Assembly: GCA_017450695.1 (NCBI GenBank)
Contig: JAFSTA010000050.1
Span: 1-38,649, forward strand
Direction: 5' to 3'
DNA length: 38,649 nucleotides
DNA from: Kiritimatiellia bacterium
GTDB taxonomy: Bacteria > Verrucomicrobiota > Kiritimatiellia > RFP12 > UBA1067
Part shown: positions 24,327-31,247 of the stretch, in pieces
How the letters are laid out: every line of letters begins with the position of its first letter
How positions within the stretch are numbered: the first letter of the stretch is position 1
The notes under the pieces: model-generated
Database searches by the model: none
What the model was told of the DNA's origin: nothing
What the model saw: the letters and a program-made list of their open reading frames with translations, nothing else
Made by a program: the position numbers and the translations under genes

Positions 24327-25229
24327 ATGAATCTTTCAGTCAATCTCGGTGGCATCCACATGAAGAATCCCGTGACGGTCGCGTCCGGCACGTTCGGGTA
24401 CGGACAAGAGTATGCGGGACTCGTGAATCTGAAAAAACTCGGCGCGATCACCGTCAAGGGAATCCGGCTTTCCCCGTGGGCGGGGAATCCTTTGCCGAGG
24501 CATGTCGAGGTACCCAGCGGAATGATCAACGCGATCGGACTGCAGGGTCCCGGTGTTGACGGGTTCATCCGCGACGACATGCCGTTCCTCCAAAAACAAC
24601 GCGTTCCGACAATCGTCAACATCTGGGGGACGAGTCAGGAGGAATACGTGGAAGTTGCCGCCCGCCTGACGGATGTGCCCGGTGTCAGCGGAATTGAACT
24701 GAATGTCTCCTGCCCCAACGTCAAAAAAGGCGGCCACACCTTCGGGCAGAACCCCCGCACGCTCGCCCGTCTGGTCTCCGCCGTCCGCAAGGCGACCCCG
24801 CTTCCTTTGCTGACCAAACTGGCGCCGAACGTGCCGGACATCCGCGTCTATGTCAAGGCCGCGCAGGACGCCGGATCGGACGCGATCTCGCTGATCAACA
24901 CCATCCCCGCGATGGCGATCGACATCGAACGGAGGAAACCGATCCTGGCGAACCGTTCGGGCGGACTCTCCGGACTCGGCATCCATCCCGTCGCGGTCAA
25001 GCTGGTGTGGGACGCGGCGGAGGTCGCGACCGTTCCGCTGCTGGCGATGGGCGGCATCTTCGGACCGGAGCAGGCGATCGAGTTCCTGGCGGCCGGGGCG
25101 ACGGCGGTCGCCGTCGGCACCGCCAACTTCATCGATCCTTCTACCCCGATCCGCGTCATCGACGGCATCGCAGACTACCTGAAACGGCACCAGATGCGCA
25201 CCCCCGCCGAAATCCGAATTCCGCGCTAA
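24327..25229 (+). CDS. pyrD: Dihydroorotate dehydrogenase, class 1B catalytic subunit
   Basis: A 300-residue cytoplasmic FMN enzyme that oxidises dihydroorotate to orotate in pyrimidine synthesis. Class 1 features are MKNPVTVASGTFGYG (12-26), the substrate loop NAIGLQGPG, and ELNVSCPNVKKGG with the catalytic Cys near 130, which is Cys in class 1 and Ser in class 2. The FMN-phosphate site is PLLAMGGIF and AVAVGTANF near the C-terminus. The length matches PyrDB. Class 1B enzymes work with the PyrK electron-transfer subunit; no pyrK lies next to it. The gene is monocistronic with its own promoter. Confidence 0.95.
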   Translation: MNLSVNLGGIHMKNPVTVASGTFGYGQEYAGLVNLKKLGAITVKGIRLSPWAGNPLPRHVEVPSGMINAIGLQGPGVDGFIRDDMPFLQKQRVPTIVNIWGTSQEEYVEVAARLTDVPGVSGIELNVSCPNVKKGGHTFGQNPRTLARLVSAVRKATPLPLLTKLAPNVPDIRVYVKAAQDAGSDAISLINTIPAMAIDIERRKPILANRSGGLSGLGIHPVAVKLVWDAAEVATVPLLAMGGIFGPEQAIEFLAAGATAVAVGTANFIDPSTPIRVIDGIADYLKRHQMRTPAEIRIPR

Positions 25230-25735
25230 CGCAAAAGCCGGATAAGCGGGTTAAGCCGGAATTTCAGCGTCAGAGACGCAAGAGAATGCGTGTCACGTCC
25301 GCTGCGTAGCGACGGCGTCCTCGCCGTCGGCTTTCGGGGAAGCGGCTTGTTTCCCTGCGCATGAGACAAACTGATCCTCATGTACATTCCCGTACGGTCG
25401 CGACGGAACGCGCCCCTCCCGCATCTTACCTAGACGTTCAAGAACCTCTAGCCACCACCTACCAGCTCGTCTTCATTGTTCACAAATCTCAAATGTTCAC
25501 AAATGCCAACAATGTCACAAATCACAATGCCATTTCAATTTGTATTTGTGGCAATGATGACAATTGTGCCAATTGTGAACAATCGGAGAAGTTATCTGAG
25601 TCGAATCACTCACGTAACGCGTGAGCGGGTGGCTAACACCTACCAGCCACCAGCTACCACCTACCAGCCACCAGCTACCACCTACCAGCCAACAACTACC
25701 AGCTACCTGCTGCGCAGCCCCGAAGCGAAACGAAT
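25230..25735. repeat. Composite intergenic repeat locus 8, with several different period-7 and period-9 arrays
   Basis: In order: a period-9 AAGCCGGNT array (25235-25261 and on), the D hairpin in reverse (25310-25329), the R hairpin (25396-25415), a period-9 CTAGAACCT-type trio (25430-25451), a period-9 array of CAATTGTG/CACAAATG words (25480-25587) with complementary ends, a 25-bp dispersed repeat (25596-25620), and eleven 7-bp CAGCTAC/CACCTAC units (25637-25713). This is the longest gene-free stretch in the window and no open frame in it looks real. Confidence 0.8.
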
Positions 25736-25761
25736 TTCTCCTTTCTATTCCTTCTGCGTTA

Positions 25762-25770
25762 TGCTATACT
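25762..25770 (+). promoter_or_regulatory. Extended -10 of argB
   Basis: TGCTATACT matches the extended -10 seen at other genes here; no clear -35 is present. GGAAGGAG follows at 25783-25790. Confidence 0.5.
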
Positions 25771-25831
25771 GATCGCCTTTTCGGAAGGAGAATCAGATAC
25801 GAAACTCGAAGAGGCAACAGGGAAAGCGGAA

Positions 25832-26686
25832 GTGCTGGTTGAGGCACTCCCGTACATTCAGGATTTCACCGGATCGACGGTTGTCATCAAAGTTGGCGGC
25901 AGCGTGATGGAATCCCCCCAGAATCTGGAGGGGCTGCTCACGGATATCGCCTTCATGGGCGCGGTCGGTATGCGTATCGTGCTGGTACACGGGGGCGGCA
26001 AGGCGATCTCGCGGGGACTGGCGAAGGCCGGCATCCCGACGGAGTTCGTCTGCGGCTTGCGCGTGACGACGGCGGAGGCGATTCGCGTGGTCGAGCGCGT
26101 CATCAAGAACGAGGTGAACGCCGAGGTGGTGGAGATGTTGCGCCGTCACGGTGCGAACGCCCATTCCCTGCACGGGGACTGGATCTTCACCGTCGATAAG
26201 AAAACCGGCACGGACCCGGAAACCGGCAAGCCGGTGGACTGGGGTTTCGTCGGCACGCCGAGTTGCGTGGATTCGCGTCCCGTGGAGGAGATGTTGCGTT
26301 CCGGCCTGGTTCCCGTCATCACGCCGTTGGGCGTGGGGGCGGACGGCGCGATGTACAACATCAACGCGGACACCGCCGCTTCCGCGCTGGCGAAGGCGAT
26401 GAAGGTCCGGAAGCTGGCGTTCATTTCGGATGTGCCGGGCGTGTTGCGTGATGTGAACGATCCGGACAGCCTGATCGGAACGCTGCGGTTGCGCGACATC
26501 GCGCAACTGCGGGATGAGGGGGTGATTGCGGGGGGAATGCTGCCGAAGCTGGAAAGCTGCGCGGCGGCAATCCGCGCCGGCGTCGGCAAAGTCCACCTGG
26601 TGGACGGGCGGATGCCGCACTCGCTGTTGCTGGAGATTTTTACGAAGAACGGAGTAGGAACGGAGATTATCGCAGATGAACAGTAA
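25832..26686 (+). CDS. argB: Acetylglutamate kinase; true start probably upstream at a non-ATG codon
   Basis: ArgB phosphorylates N-acetylglutamate in arginine synthesis. Family motifs are VVIKVGGSVM, VLVHGGGKAIS, the arginine-synthesis signature NINADTAASALA, and FISDVPGV. The first recognised start is the GTG at 25832, but the frame is open upstream and reads KLEEATGKAEVLVEALPYI, and the KAEVLVEALPYI part matches the usual ArgB N-terminus. The strong ribosome site GGAAGGAG (25783-25790) fits a start near 25799, where the in-frame codon is ACG followed by AAA CTC GAA. Initiation at ACG, or a base change or error in an original ATG, is therefore likely and would add 11 residues. The 3' end overlaps argD by 11 nt, so the two are translationally linked. 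Confidence 0.93.
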   Translation: MLVEALPYIQDFTGSTVVIKVGGSVMESPQNLEGLLTDIAFMGAVGMRIVLVHGGGKAISRGLAKAGIPTEFVCGLRVTTAEAIRVVERVIKNEVNAEVVEMLRRHGANAHSLHGDWIFTVDKKTGTDPETGKPVDWGFVGTPSCVDSRPVEEMLRSGLVPVITPLGVGADGAMYNINADTAASALAKAMKVRKLAFISDVPGVLRDVNDPDSLIGTLRLRDIAQLRDEGVIAGGMLPKLESCAAAIRAGVGKVHLVDGRMPHSLLLEIFTKNGVGTEIIADEQ

Positions 26687-27869
26687 CGAAATCGTGGACA
26701 AGTACAACCAATTCGTCATGCACACGTACGCCCCGTCGGTGGCGTTGTCCGAGGGTAAAGGATGCAAGGTACGCAACCCGGAGGGCGGAAGCTACCTGGA
26801 CTTCACGTCCGGGATTTCCGTGCATAATGTCGGACACTGCCACCCGAAAGTGGTCAAGGCGGTGCAGGACCAGGTAAGCAAGCTGGGGCACAGCTCGAAT
26901 CTCTTCTTCAACGAGAACCAGGCGTTGCTGGCGGAACGGCTCTCGCGCCTGACGCTGAACGGAAAGTGCTTCTTCTGCAACTCGGGCGCGGAAGCGAACG
27001 AGGCGATGGTCAAGCTCGCCCGCCTGTGGGGACACGAGAAGGGCAAGTATGAGGTGATCACGATGGTGCAGAGCTTCCACGGACGGACGCTCGGCATGAT
27101 CGCCGCGACCGGACAGGTCAAGGTGCAGAACGGCTTCGAGCCACTCCCCGTCGGGTTCGCCTACGCGGAGTTCAACAACCTGGAGTCGGTCAAGGAGGCG
27201 ATCACGGACAAGACGGTCGCGGTCCTGGTCGAGGCGGTCCAGGGCGAGGGCGGCATCCATCCCGCCACCGAGGAGTTCATGGTCGGACTCCGCCAGCTCT
27301 GCGACGAGAAGGACCTGCTGTTGCTGTGCGACGAGGTACAGTGCGGCATGGGCCGTACCGGCAAGTGGTGGGGATGGCAGCATTACCCGGTCAAGCCGGA
27401 TGCCTTCTCGATCGCCAAGTCGCTCGCCGACGGCGTGCCGATGGGCGCGCTCGTCGCCAGCCCGAAGCTTTCCGACGTCTTCCAGCCGGGCAACCACGCC
27501 TCGACATTCGGCGGCAACCCGCTCGCCAGCGCGGCGGCACTCGCCGTCCTGGACGTGATCGAGCAAGAGAATCTGGTCCAGCAGGCGGAGACGATGGGCA
27601 AGCTCTTTGTCGAGGGACTGAAGCTTTTCGTGGAGAAATACCAGCAGGTGCTGGAAATCCGTGGAGAGGGACTGCTGATCGGTATGGTGATGCAGGGCCG
27701 CGCGAAGGAAGTGGTGGATGCCTGCCGTGACATGGGTTTGCTCTGCTGCGTCGCGGGCGAACACGTCGTCCGGTTCCTGCCGCCGCTGAACGTGAAGGAA
27801 GACGAGCTGGAAGAGGCGCTGGAGATGATCGGCGACGCGCTGGAAGAACTCTACGGCGAGAACGCCTAA
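26676..27869 (+). CDS. argD: Acetylornithine aminotransferase (class III, PLP)
   Basis: A 397-residue PLP enzyme that converts N-acetylglutamate semialdehyde and glutamate to N-acetylornithine. Seen motifs are YLDFTSGISVHNVGHCHPKV (36-55), FCNSGAEANEAMVKLAR, SFHGRTLG, LLLCDEVQCGMGRTG, and FSIAKSLADGVPMGAL with the PLP-binding Lys near 248. STFGGNPLASAAA follows. The length is usual for ArgD. It overlaps argB and shares its promoter; other arginine genes are not in the window. Confidence 0.95.
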   Translation: MNSNEIVDKYNQFVMHTYAPSVALSEGKGCKVRNPEGGSYLDFTSGISVHNVGHCHPKVVKAVQDQVSKLGHSSNLFFNENQALLAERLSRLTLNGKCFFCNSGAEANEAMVKLARLWGHEKGKYEVITMVQSFHGRTLGMIAATGQVKVQNGFEPLPVGFAYAEFNNLESVKEAITDKTVAVLVEAVQGEGGIHPATEEFMVGLRQLCDEKDLLLLCDEVQCGMGRTGKWWGWQHYPVKPDAFSIAKSLADGVPMGALVASPKLSDVFQPGNHASTFGGNPLASAAALAVLDVIEQENLVQQAETMGKLFVEGLKLFVEKYQQVLEIRGEGLLIGMVMQGRAKEVVDACRDMGLLCCVAGEHVVRFLPPLNVKEDELEEALEMIGDALEELYGENA

Positions 27870-27889
27870 CCTCACACACGGTTCACGCG

Positions 27890-28438
27890 ATGAAAAAGAC
27901 GACCCAAAAAACGATTCACGCGAAGCCGACGGAAACCAAGAAGGCAACGGGGGCGGGCGCGACACCGAAGCGCCCTACCCTCGCCGCCAGCATTCCCATG
28001 TTTCCCGCCGCCCCCGCCTGGGAAACAAAACCAACCCCATCCGGGAAGCGCCCGACGGTCGCCCAACCGGTAGAGCCGAGACCGCAGCCACCGCATCGCC
28101 CCGCTCCACATCGAACGGAGCCGGTTGCCGACGAACCGCGCCGTCCCATCCCGTCCGCAAAGGACTGCCCGCTGGTGCTCGACGGCGAAATCGCGGCATC
28201 CGCCTTTTGTCCGGAAGCCTGTTTCTCCTGCGAGGAATTCGACTGCCGGTTCAGTGTGCCCACGGAGATACGCGGTTCGGGCGCCCTGCGCAGCCGCACG
28301 TTCGCGGCGGAGGACGAGGATTCGGACGGCGGAGACGACTGGGGCAACGCGATCGACCCCGAAACGGACGAGCCGATTCACGATTCGAGATACGGGATCT
28401 ATCGAGAGGACGCCGAGACCGGGGCGGAGGATGATTGA
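27890..28438 (+). CDS. Hypothetical Pro-rich protein with a Cys cluster and acidic tail
   Basis: A 182-residue protein of unrecognised family, 20 nt after argD and probably in the same transcript. The first 85 residues are disordered-looking and rich in Pro, Lys and Thr. A Cys cluster (DCPLVLDGE to CPEACFSCEEFDC, about 92-118) could bind a metal. The end is strongly acidic (AAEDEDSDGGDDWGN). There is no signal peptide or membrane helix. The start has no clear Shine-Dalgarno sequence, as expected for a gene translated after argD. Alternative frames on both strands are also open because of the GC content, so existence is likely but not certain. Confidence 0.55.
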   Translation: MKKTTQKTIHAKPTETKKATGAGATPKRPTLAASIPMFPAAPAWETKPTPSGKRPTVAQPVEPRPQPPHRPAPHRTEPVADEPRRPIPSAKDCPLVLDGEIAASAFCPEACFSCEEFDCRFSVPTEIRGSGALRSRTFAAEDEDSDGGDDWGNAIDPETDEPIHDSRYGIYREDAETGAEDD

Positions 28439-28454
28439 GCCTAAATCCCCCGTT

Positions 28455-28675
28455 TGGGTTCTCACGCAGAGCCGCTGAGGGCGCAGAGCACGCAGAGAAA
28501 AATGTCGGAAACAGGGACTTTTTCAAAACACAATGCTCGACTGGAGAATGGGAGGACATTCATCCAAATGGTGATCGTCGCAAGCGAATGGAATCCATCT
28601 CCCGACGCGCACCATACGGAGAAAGCAGCCTTCCCTCACCAGATCATTCCCTGAGTTCCGTGTATTCCGTGGTTT
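28455..28675. repeat. Gap with CACGCAGAG and TTCCGTGNN 9-mer repeats
   Basis: Four CACGCAGAG-type units (28463-28497) and a pair TTCCGTGTA/TTCCGTGGT (28655-28672) are present. Similar CACGCAGAG runs are, as I recall, scattered in many environmental bacterial genomes. Nothing else is recognised in the 265-nt gap. Confidence 0.5.
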
Positions 28676-28703
28676 TCAAATTGTCCAACATGAGGAATCT
28701 AGG

Positions 28704-29489
28704 TTGAGCGCGATGGAGCTGACTTTTCTGGGAACGGGAACATCCGTCGGGATTCCGATGATCGGTTGCCACTGCCCCGTCTGCTCCTCGGATGATCCGC
28801 GCAACACGCGCCGCCGTTCCTGCCTCTACGTCAAGACGGGACAAACCGCGTTTGTCATCGACACGCCGCCCGATTTCCGCCAGCAGATGCTGGACGCCTC
28901 GATTGAATCGCTGGATGCGGTGGTTTTCACCCACGCCCACGCGGACCACATTTTCGGATTCGACGACATCCGTCGTTTCAACACGCTCACGGGTACCGTC
29001 CTTCCCGCCTACGGGGATCCCGAAACGATCTCGCACATCCGTCAAATCTTCGATTACATCGGAACGAGACCCAATCCGCAGGGACTGTTCCGTCCGCTGA
29101 TCGAGTTCCGTCCCATTACCGCACCGTTCCAGATCGGCGATGTCACGCTGACACCGCTAGATATCGAGCACGGCGTGAAAATGACCGGCTACATCCTTGA
29201 ATCGAAGGGCACCCGCGCCGGTTATGTCTGCGATTGCCACAGCATTCCCGAAGAGAGCCTCGCGAAACTGACCGATCTGGATGTGATGGTACTCGATGCG
29301 CTGAAGTACGAACCGCACCCGACGCACCTGAGCGTGGCGGAATCGGTGGCATACCTGCAACAGATCGGCGCGCGCCAATCCTACCTGACACACCTCTGCC
29401 ATCACCTGGATCACGCGCAACTCACCTCCGAGCTACCGCCCAGCATCGCCGTCTCCTACGACGGCCTCACTGTCCGCCTCGGCAACTGA
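28704..29489 (+). CDS. PhnP-like MBL-fold metallo-hydrolase
   Basis: A 261-residue cytoplasmic protein of the metallo-beta-lactamase fold. LTFLGTGTSVGIPMIGCHCPVC (about 5-26) with its CxCxxC pattern and SDDPRNTRRRSCLYV match the PhnP group. FTHAHADHIFGFDDIR holds the HxHxDH metal motif, with further ligands at DIEHG, YVCDCHS and LTHLCHHLDH. PhnP itself cleaves cyclic ribose phosphate in phosphonate breakdown, but no phn genes are near, so the substrate is open. The TTG at 28704 was chosen because GAGGA lies 7 nt upstream; the ATG at 28713 has poorer spacing. Confidence 0.85.
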   Translation: MSAMELTFLGTGTSVGIPMIGCHCPVCSSDDPRNTRRRSCLYVKTGQTAFVIDTPPDFRQQMLDASIESLDAVVFTHAHADHIFGFDDIRRFNTLTGTVLPAYGDPETISHIRQIFDYIGTRPNPQGLFRPLIEFRPITAPFQIGDVTLTPLDIEHGVKMTGYILESKGTRAGYVCDCHSIPEESLAKLTDLDVMVLDALKYEPHPTHLSVAESVAYLQQIGARQSYLTHLCHHLDHAQLTSELPPSIAVSYDGLTVRLGN

Positions 29490-29900
29490 CACCCACCGAC
29501 CTATCTTGCGGCGTGTCATGCATGCCTCATTCCGAGACGCATCCGCGAATCGTGTACACATTTCTGAATCGACATGGTCTTGCCGATGCGGATTGTTCCG
29601 GGCAGAGTTCCTGTTTGCGTTAGACTGGTAGGGCGGCTTATCCGTAAGCCGCCGCACGGCTGAACCAGCTTACCCAGCCACGTGATCGATTGTGCGCGCC
29701 CGTACCCACCTGTCGCCCGACGGCGAGGCGCCGTCGCTACGCAAAAAGTTCCGACTCCCGTTCCCTGCGAGAGAGGAAAAACTACGCCCGCAAAAACGTT
29801 CATCTTGATCACGCTGTCAGCATATCGGTCTCACTTCTAGCTTTTCAGCTTTCCCCGCTTCTCTGCTGGCGCGTCCCCCCCGCCTCTCCGATTTCCGTAC
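29490..29900. repeat. Intergenic gap with 9-bp hairpin, D hairpin and CTTCTCAG-type words
   Basis: GGCGGCTTA-TCCG-TAAGCCGCC (29632-29653) is a perfect 9-bp stem. The D hairpin is at 29718-29736 (CGACGGCG-AGG-CGCCGTCG). 29833-29865 holds CTTTTCAG/CTTCTCTG words followed by CTGGCGCG, a worn copy of the 8-bp array. The first 140 nt show nothing recognisable. Confidence 0.65.
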
Positions 29901-29928
29901 TCGACACGCCTTGATTTTTTGCTATCAT
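29901..29928 (+). promoter_or_regulatory. Predicted promoter of the cysteine desulfurase gene
   Basis: TCGACA (29901-29906), a 16-bp spacer and TATCAT (29923-29928) preceded by TGC; AGGAAGG lies just before the ATG at 29959. Confidence 0.55.
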
Positions 29929-29958
29929 AAAGGCTTTCTTTTGAAAGATGAGGAAGGG

Positions 29959-31143
29959 ATGAAGACAATCTATTTCGACAACAATGCGACGACTTGCGTC
30001 GCCCCCGAAGTGCGGGACGCGATGTTGCCGTTTTTCGATTCCCTCTACGGGAATCCGTCCAGTATGCACGCGTTCGGCGGACAGGTCATGCGGCATGTCA
30101 ATGAGGCGCGCGAACGGATTGCCGCGTTTCTCCATGCGGATCCCTCCGAAATCATTTTCACCAGCTGTGGAACGGAAAGCGACAACTACGCGATTCGCGG
30201 AACGGCGGAGGTCTTCGGTGCGCAAAACCTCAAGATCATCACCTCGCGCGTGGAACATCCCGCCGTCCTCGGTCCCTGCCGCCGTCTCAAGGAGATGGGC
30301 GCCAAACTCATCGAGATTCCGGTTGACAGCGGCGGCAACTTGGATCTAGACGCCTACCAGGAGGCGTTGCGCGGATCGGAAGCCAAGCTCGTCACAATCA
30401 TGTGGGCGAACAACGAGACGGGCGTCATCTTCCCCGTCAAGCAGATCGCGGAACTGGCGAAGGCGGCGGGGGCGATTGTTCATACAGACGCGGTCCAGGT
30501 GGCGGGCAAGATTCCGCTGGACATGCGCGACGTGCCGGTCGATATGCTTTCGATTTCCGGACACAAGCTGCACGCGCCGAAAGGAATCGGAATCTTCTAC
30601 GTCCGCAAGGGAACACGCTTGCGTACTCAGCAGATCGGCGGGCATCAGGAAAGCGGACGGCGCGGCGGCACGGAAAACGTGCCGTACATCGTCGGCATGG
30701 CAAAGGCGTGCGAACTCGCCGAAGCCGCGATGCCGGAAGCAACCGCACGGGAACGCAGACTGCGCGACAAGCTGGAAAAGGGATTGCTGGAGACCTGCCC
30801 GGACGCCCGCGTGAACGGCGATCCCGAAAACCGTTTGGCAAACACGCTCAACATCAGCTTCGAGTACATCGAGGGCGAAGCGATTACCTACCACATGAGC
30901 GATCTGGGCATTTGCGTTTCCACCGGTTCCGCCTGCGCTTCCGGTTCGCTGGAGCCGTCCCACGTAATCCGCGCGATGGGTGTCCCGTTCACGGCGGTAC
31001 ACGGATCCGTCCGTTTCTCGCTCAGCCGCTACACCACCGAGGAAGAGGTGGATTACGTGCTACGCGAAATGCCCGGCGTCATCCGCAAGCTCCGTTCCCT
31101 GTCTCCCTTTGGAAAAGGCGACAAGCTCCCCGTCGAGTTGTAG
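29959..31143 (+). CDS. nifS: NifS/IscS-type cysteine desulfurase
   Basis: A 394-residue PLP enzyme that takes sulfur from cysteine for Fe-S clusters and thio-cofactors. The N-terminus IYFDNNATT, SCGTESDNYAIRG (69-81), VEHPAVL, MWANNETG, HTDAVQVAGK and SISGHKLHAPKG with PLP Lys203 are standard. The active-site Cys is in STGSACASGSLEPSHV (Cys326). The short loop and VHGSVRFSLSRYTTEEEVDY ending suit the NifS/IscS group I rather than the SufS type. The start at 29959 is preferred over an in-frame ATG at 29911, which lies inside the predicted promoter. No nifU, iscU or iscA is adjacent; it stands alone with its own promoter. Confidence 0.92.
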   Translation: MKTIYFDNNATTCVAPEVRDAMLPFFDSLYGNPSSMHAFGGQVMRHVNEARERIAAFLHADPSEIIFTSCGTESDNYAIRGTAEVFGAQNLKIITSRVEHPAVLGPCRRLKEMGAKLIEIPVDSGGNLDLDAYQEALRGSEAKLVTIMWANNETGVIFPVKQIAELAKAAGAIVHTDAVQVAGKIPLDMRDVPVDMLSISGHKLHAPKGIGIFYVRKGTRLRTQQIGGHQESGRRGGTENVPYIVGMAKACELAEAAMPEATARERRLRDKLEKGLLETCPDARVNGDPENRLANTLNISFEYIEGEAITYHMSDLGICVSTGSACASGSLEPSHVIRAMGVPFTAVHGSVRFSLSRYTTEEEVDYVLREMPGVIRKLRSLSPFGKGDKLPVEL

Positions 31144-31226
31144 CTTCTCAGCATCTCAGCATCTCAGCTTCCCCGCTTCTCAGCGGTGTCATCGCCCCCC
31201 GTGTCCGCGCATTCTTGCGCGGGTTC
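31144..31226. repeat. Five-unit CTTCTCAG array and hairpin between converging genes
   Basis: Five 8-bp units (31144-31183) start right after the nifS stop, one of them the CTTCCCCG variant. A 6-bp stem CCGCGC-ATTCTT-GCGCGG follows at 31205-31222 and may help end transcription from both sides. Confidence 0.6.
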
Positions 31227-31247
31227 CGCATCGGTTGAGGCGTACCG

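Noticed and set aside
25637-25713. Possible CRISPR array
   Set aside because: Units are 7 bp with no unique spacers and no cas genes; it is a plain tandem microarray.
25476-25772. Open frames through the period-7 and period-9 arrays
   Set aside because: Their proteins are simple repeats (for example QPPATTYQPPATTY) produced by the DNA arrays, with no ribosome site or family signal.
26667-27965. 432-residue open frame opposite argD
   Set aside because: argD motifs are unambiguous; the antisense frame is His/Arg/Leu-rich without any family pattern.
28435-28707. Open frame of about 90 residues between the Pro-rich gene and the MBL-fold gene
   Set aside because: It is formed by CACGCAGAG and TTCCGTG repeat words; no start signal and no coding character.
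29632-29653. Rho-independent terminator for the PhnP-like gene
   Set aside because: The 9-bp stem is perfect, but it lies about 140 nt past the stop, lacks a T run and sits among repeat modules, so it is recorded as a repeat hairpin.
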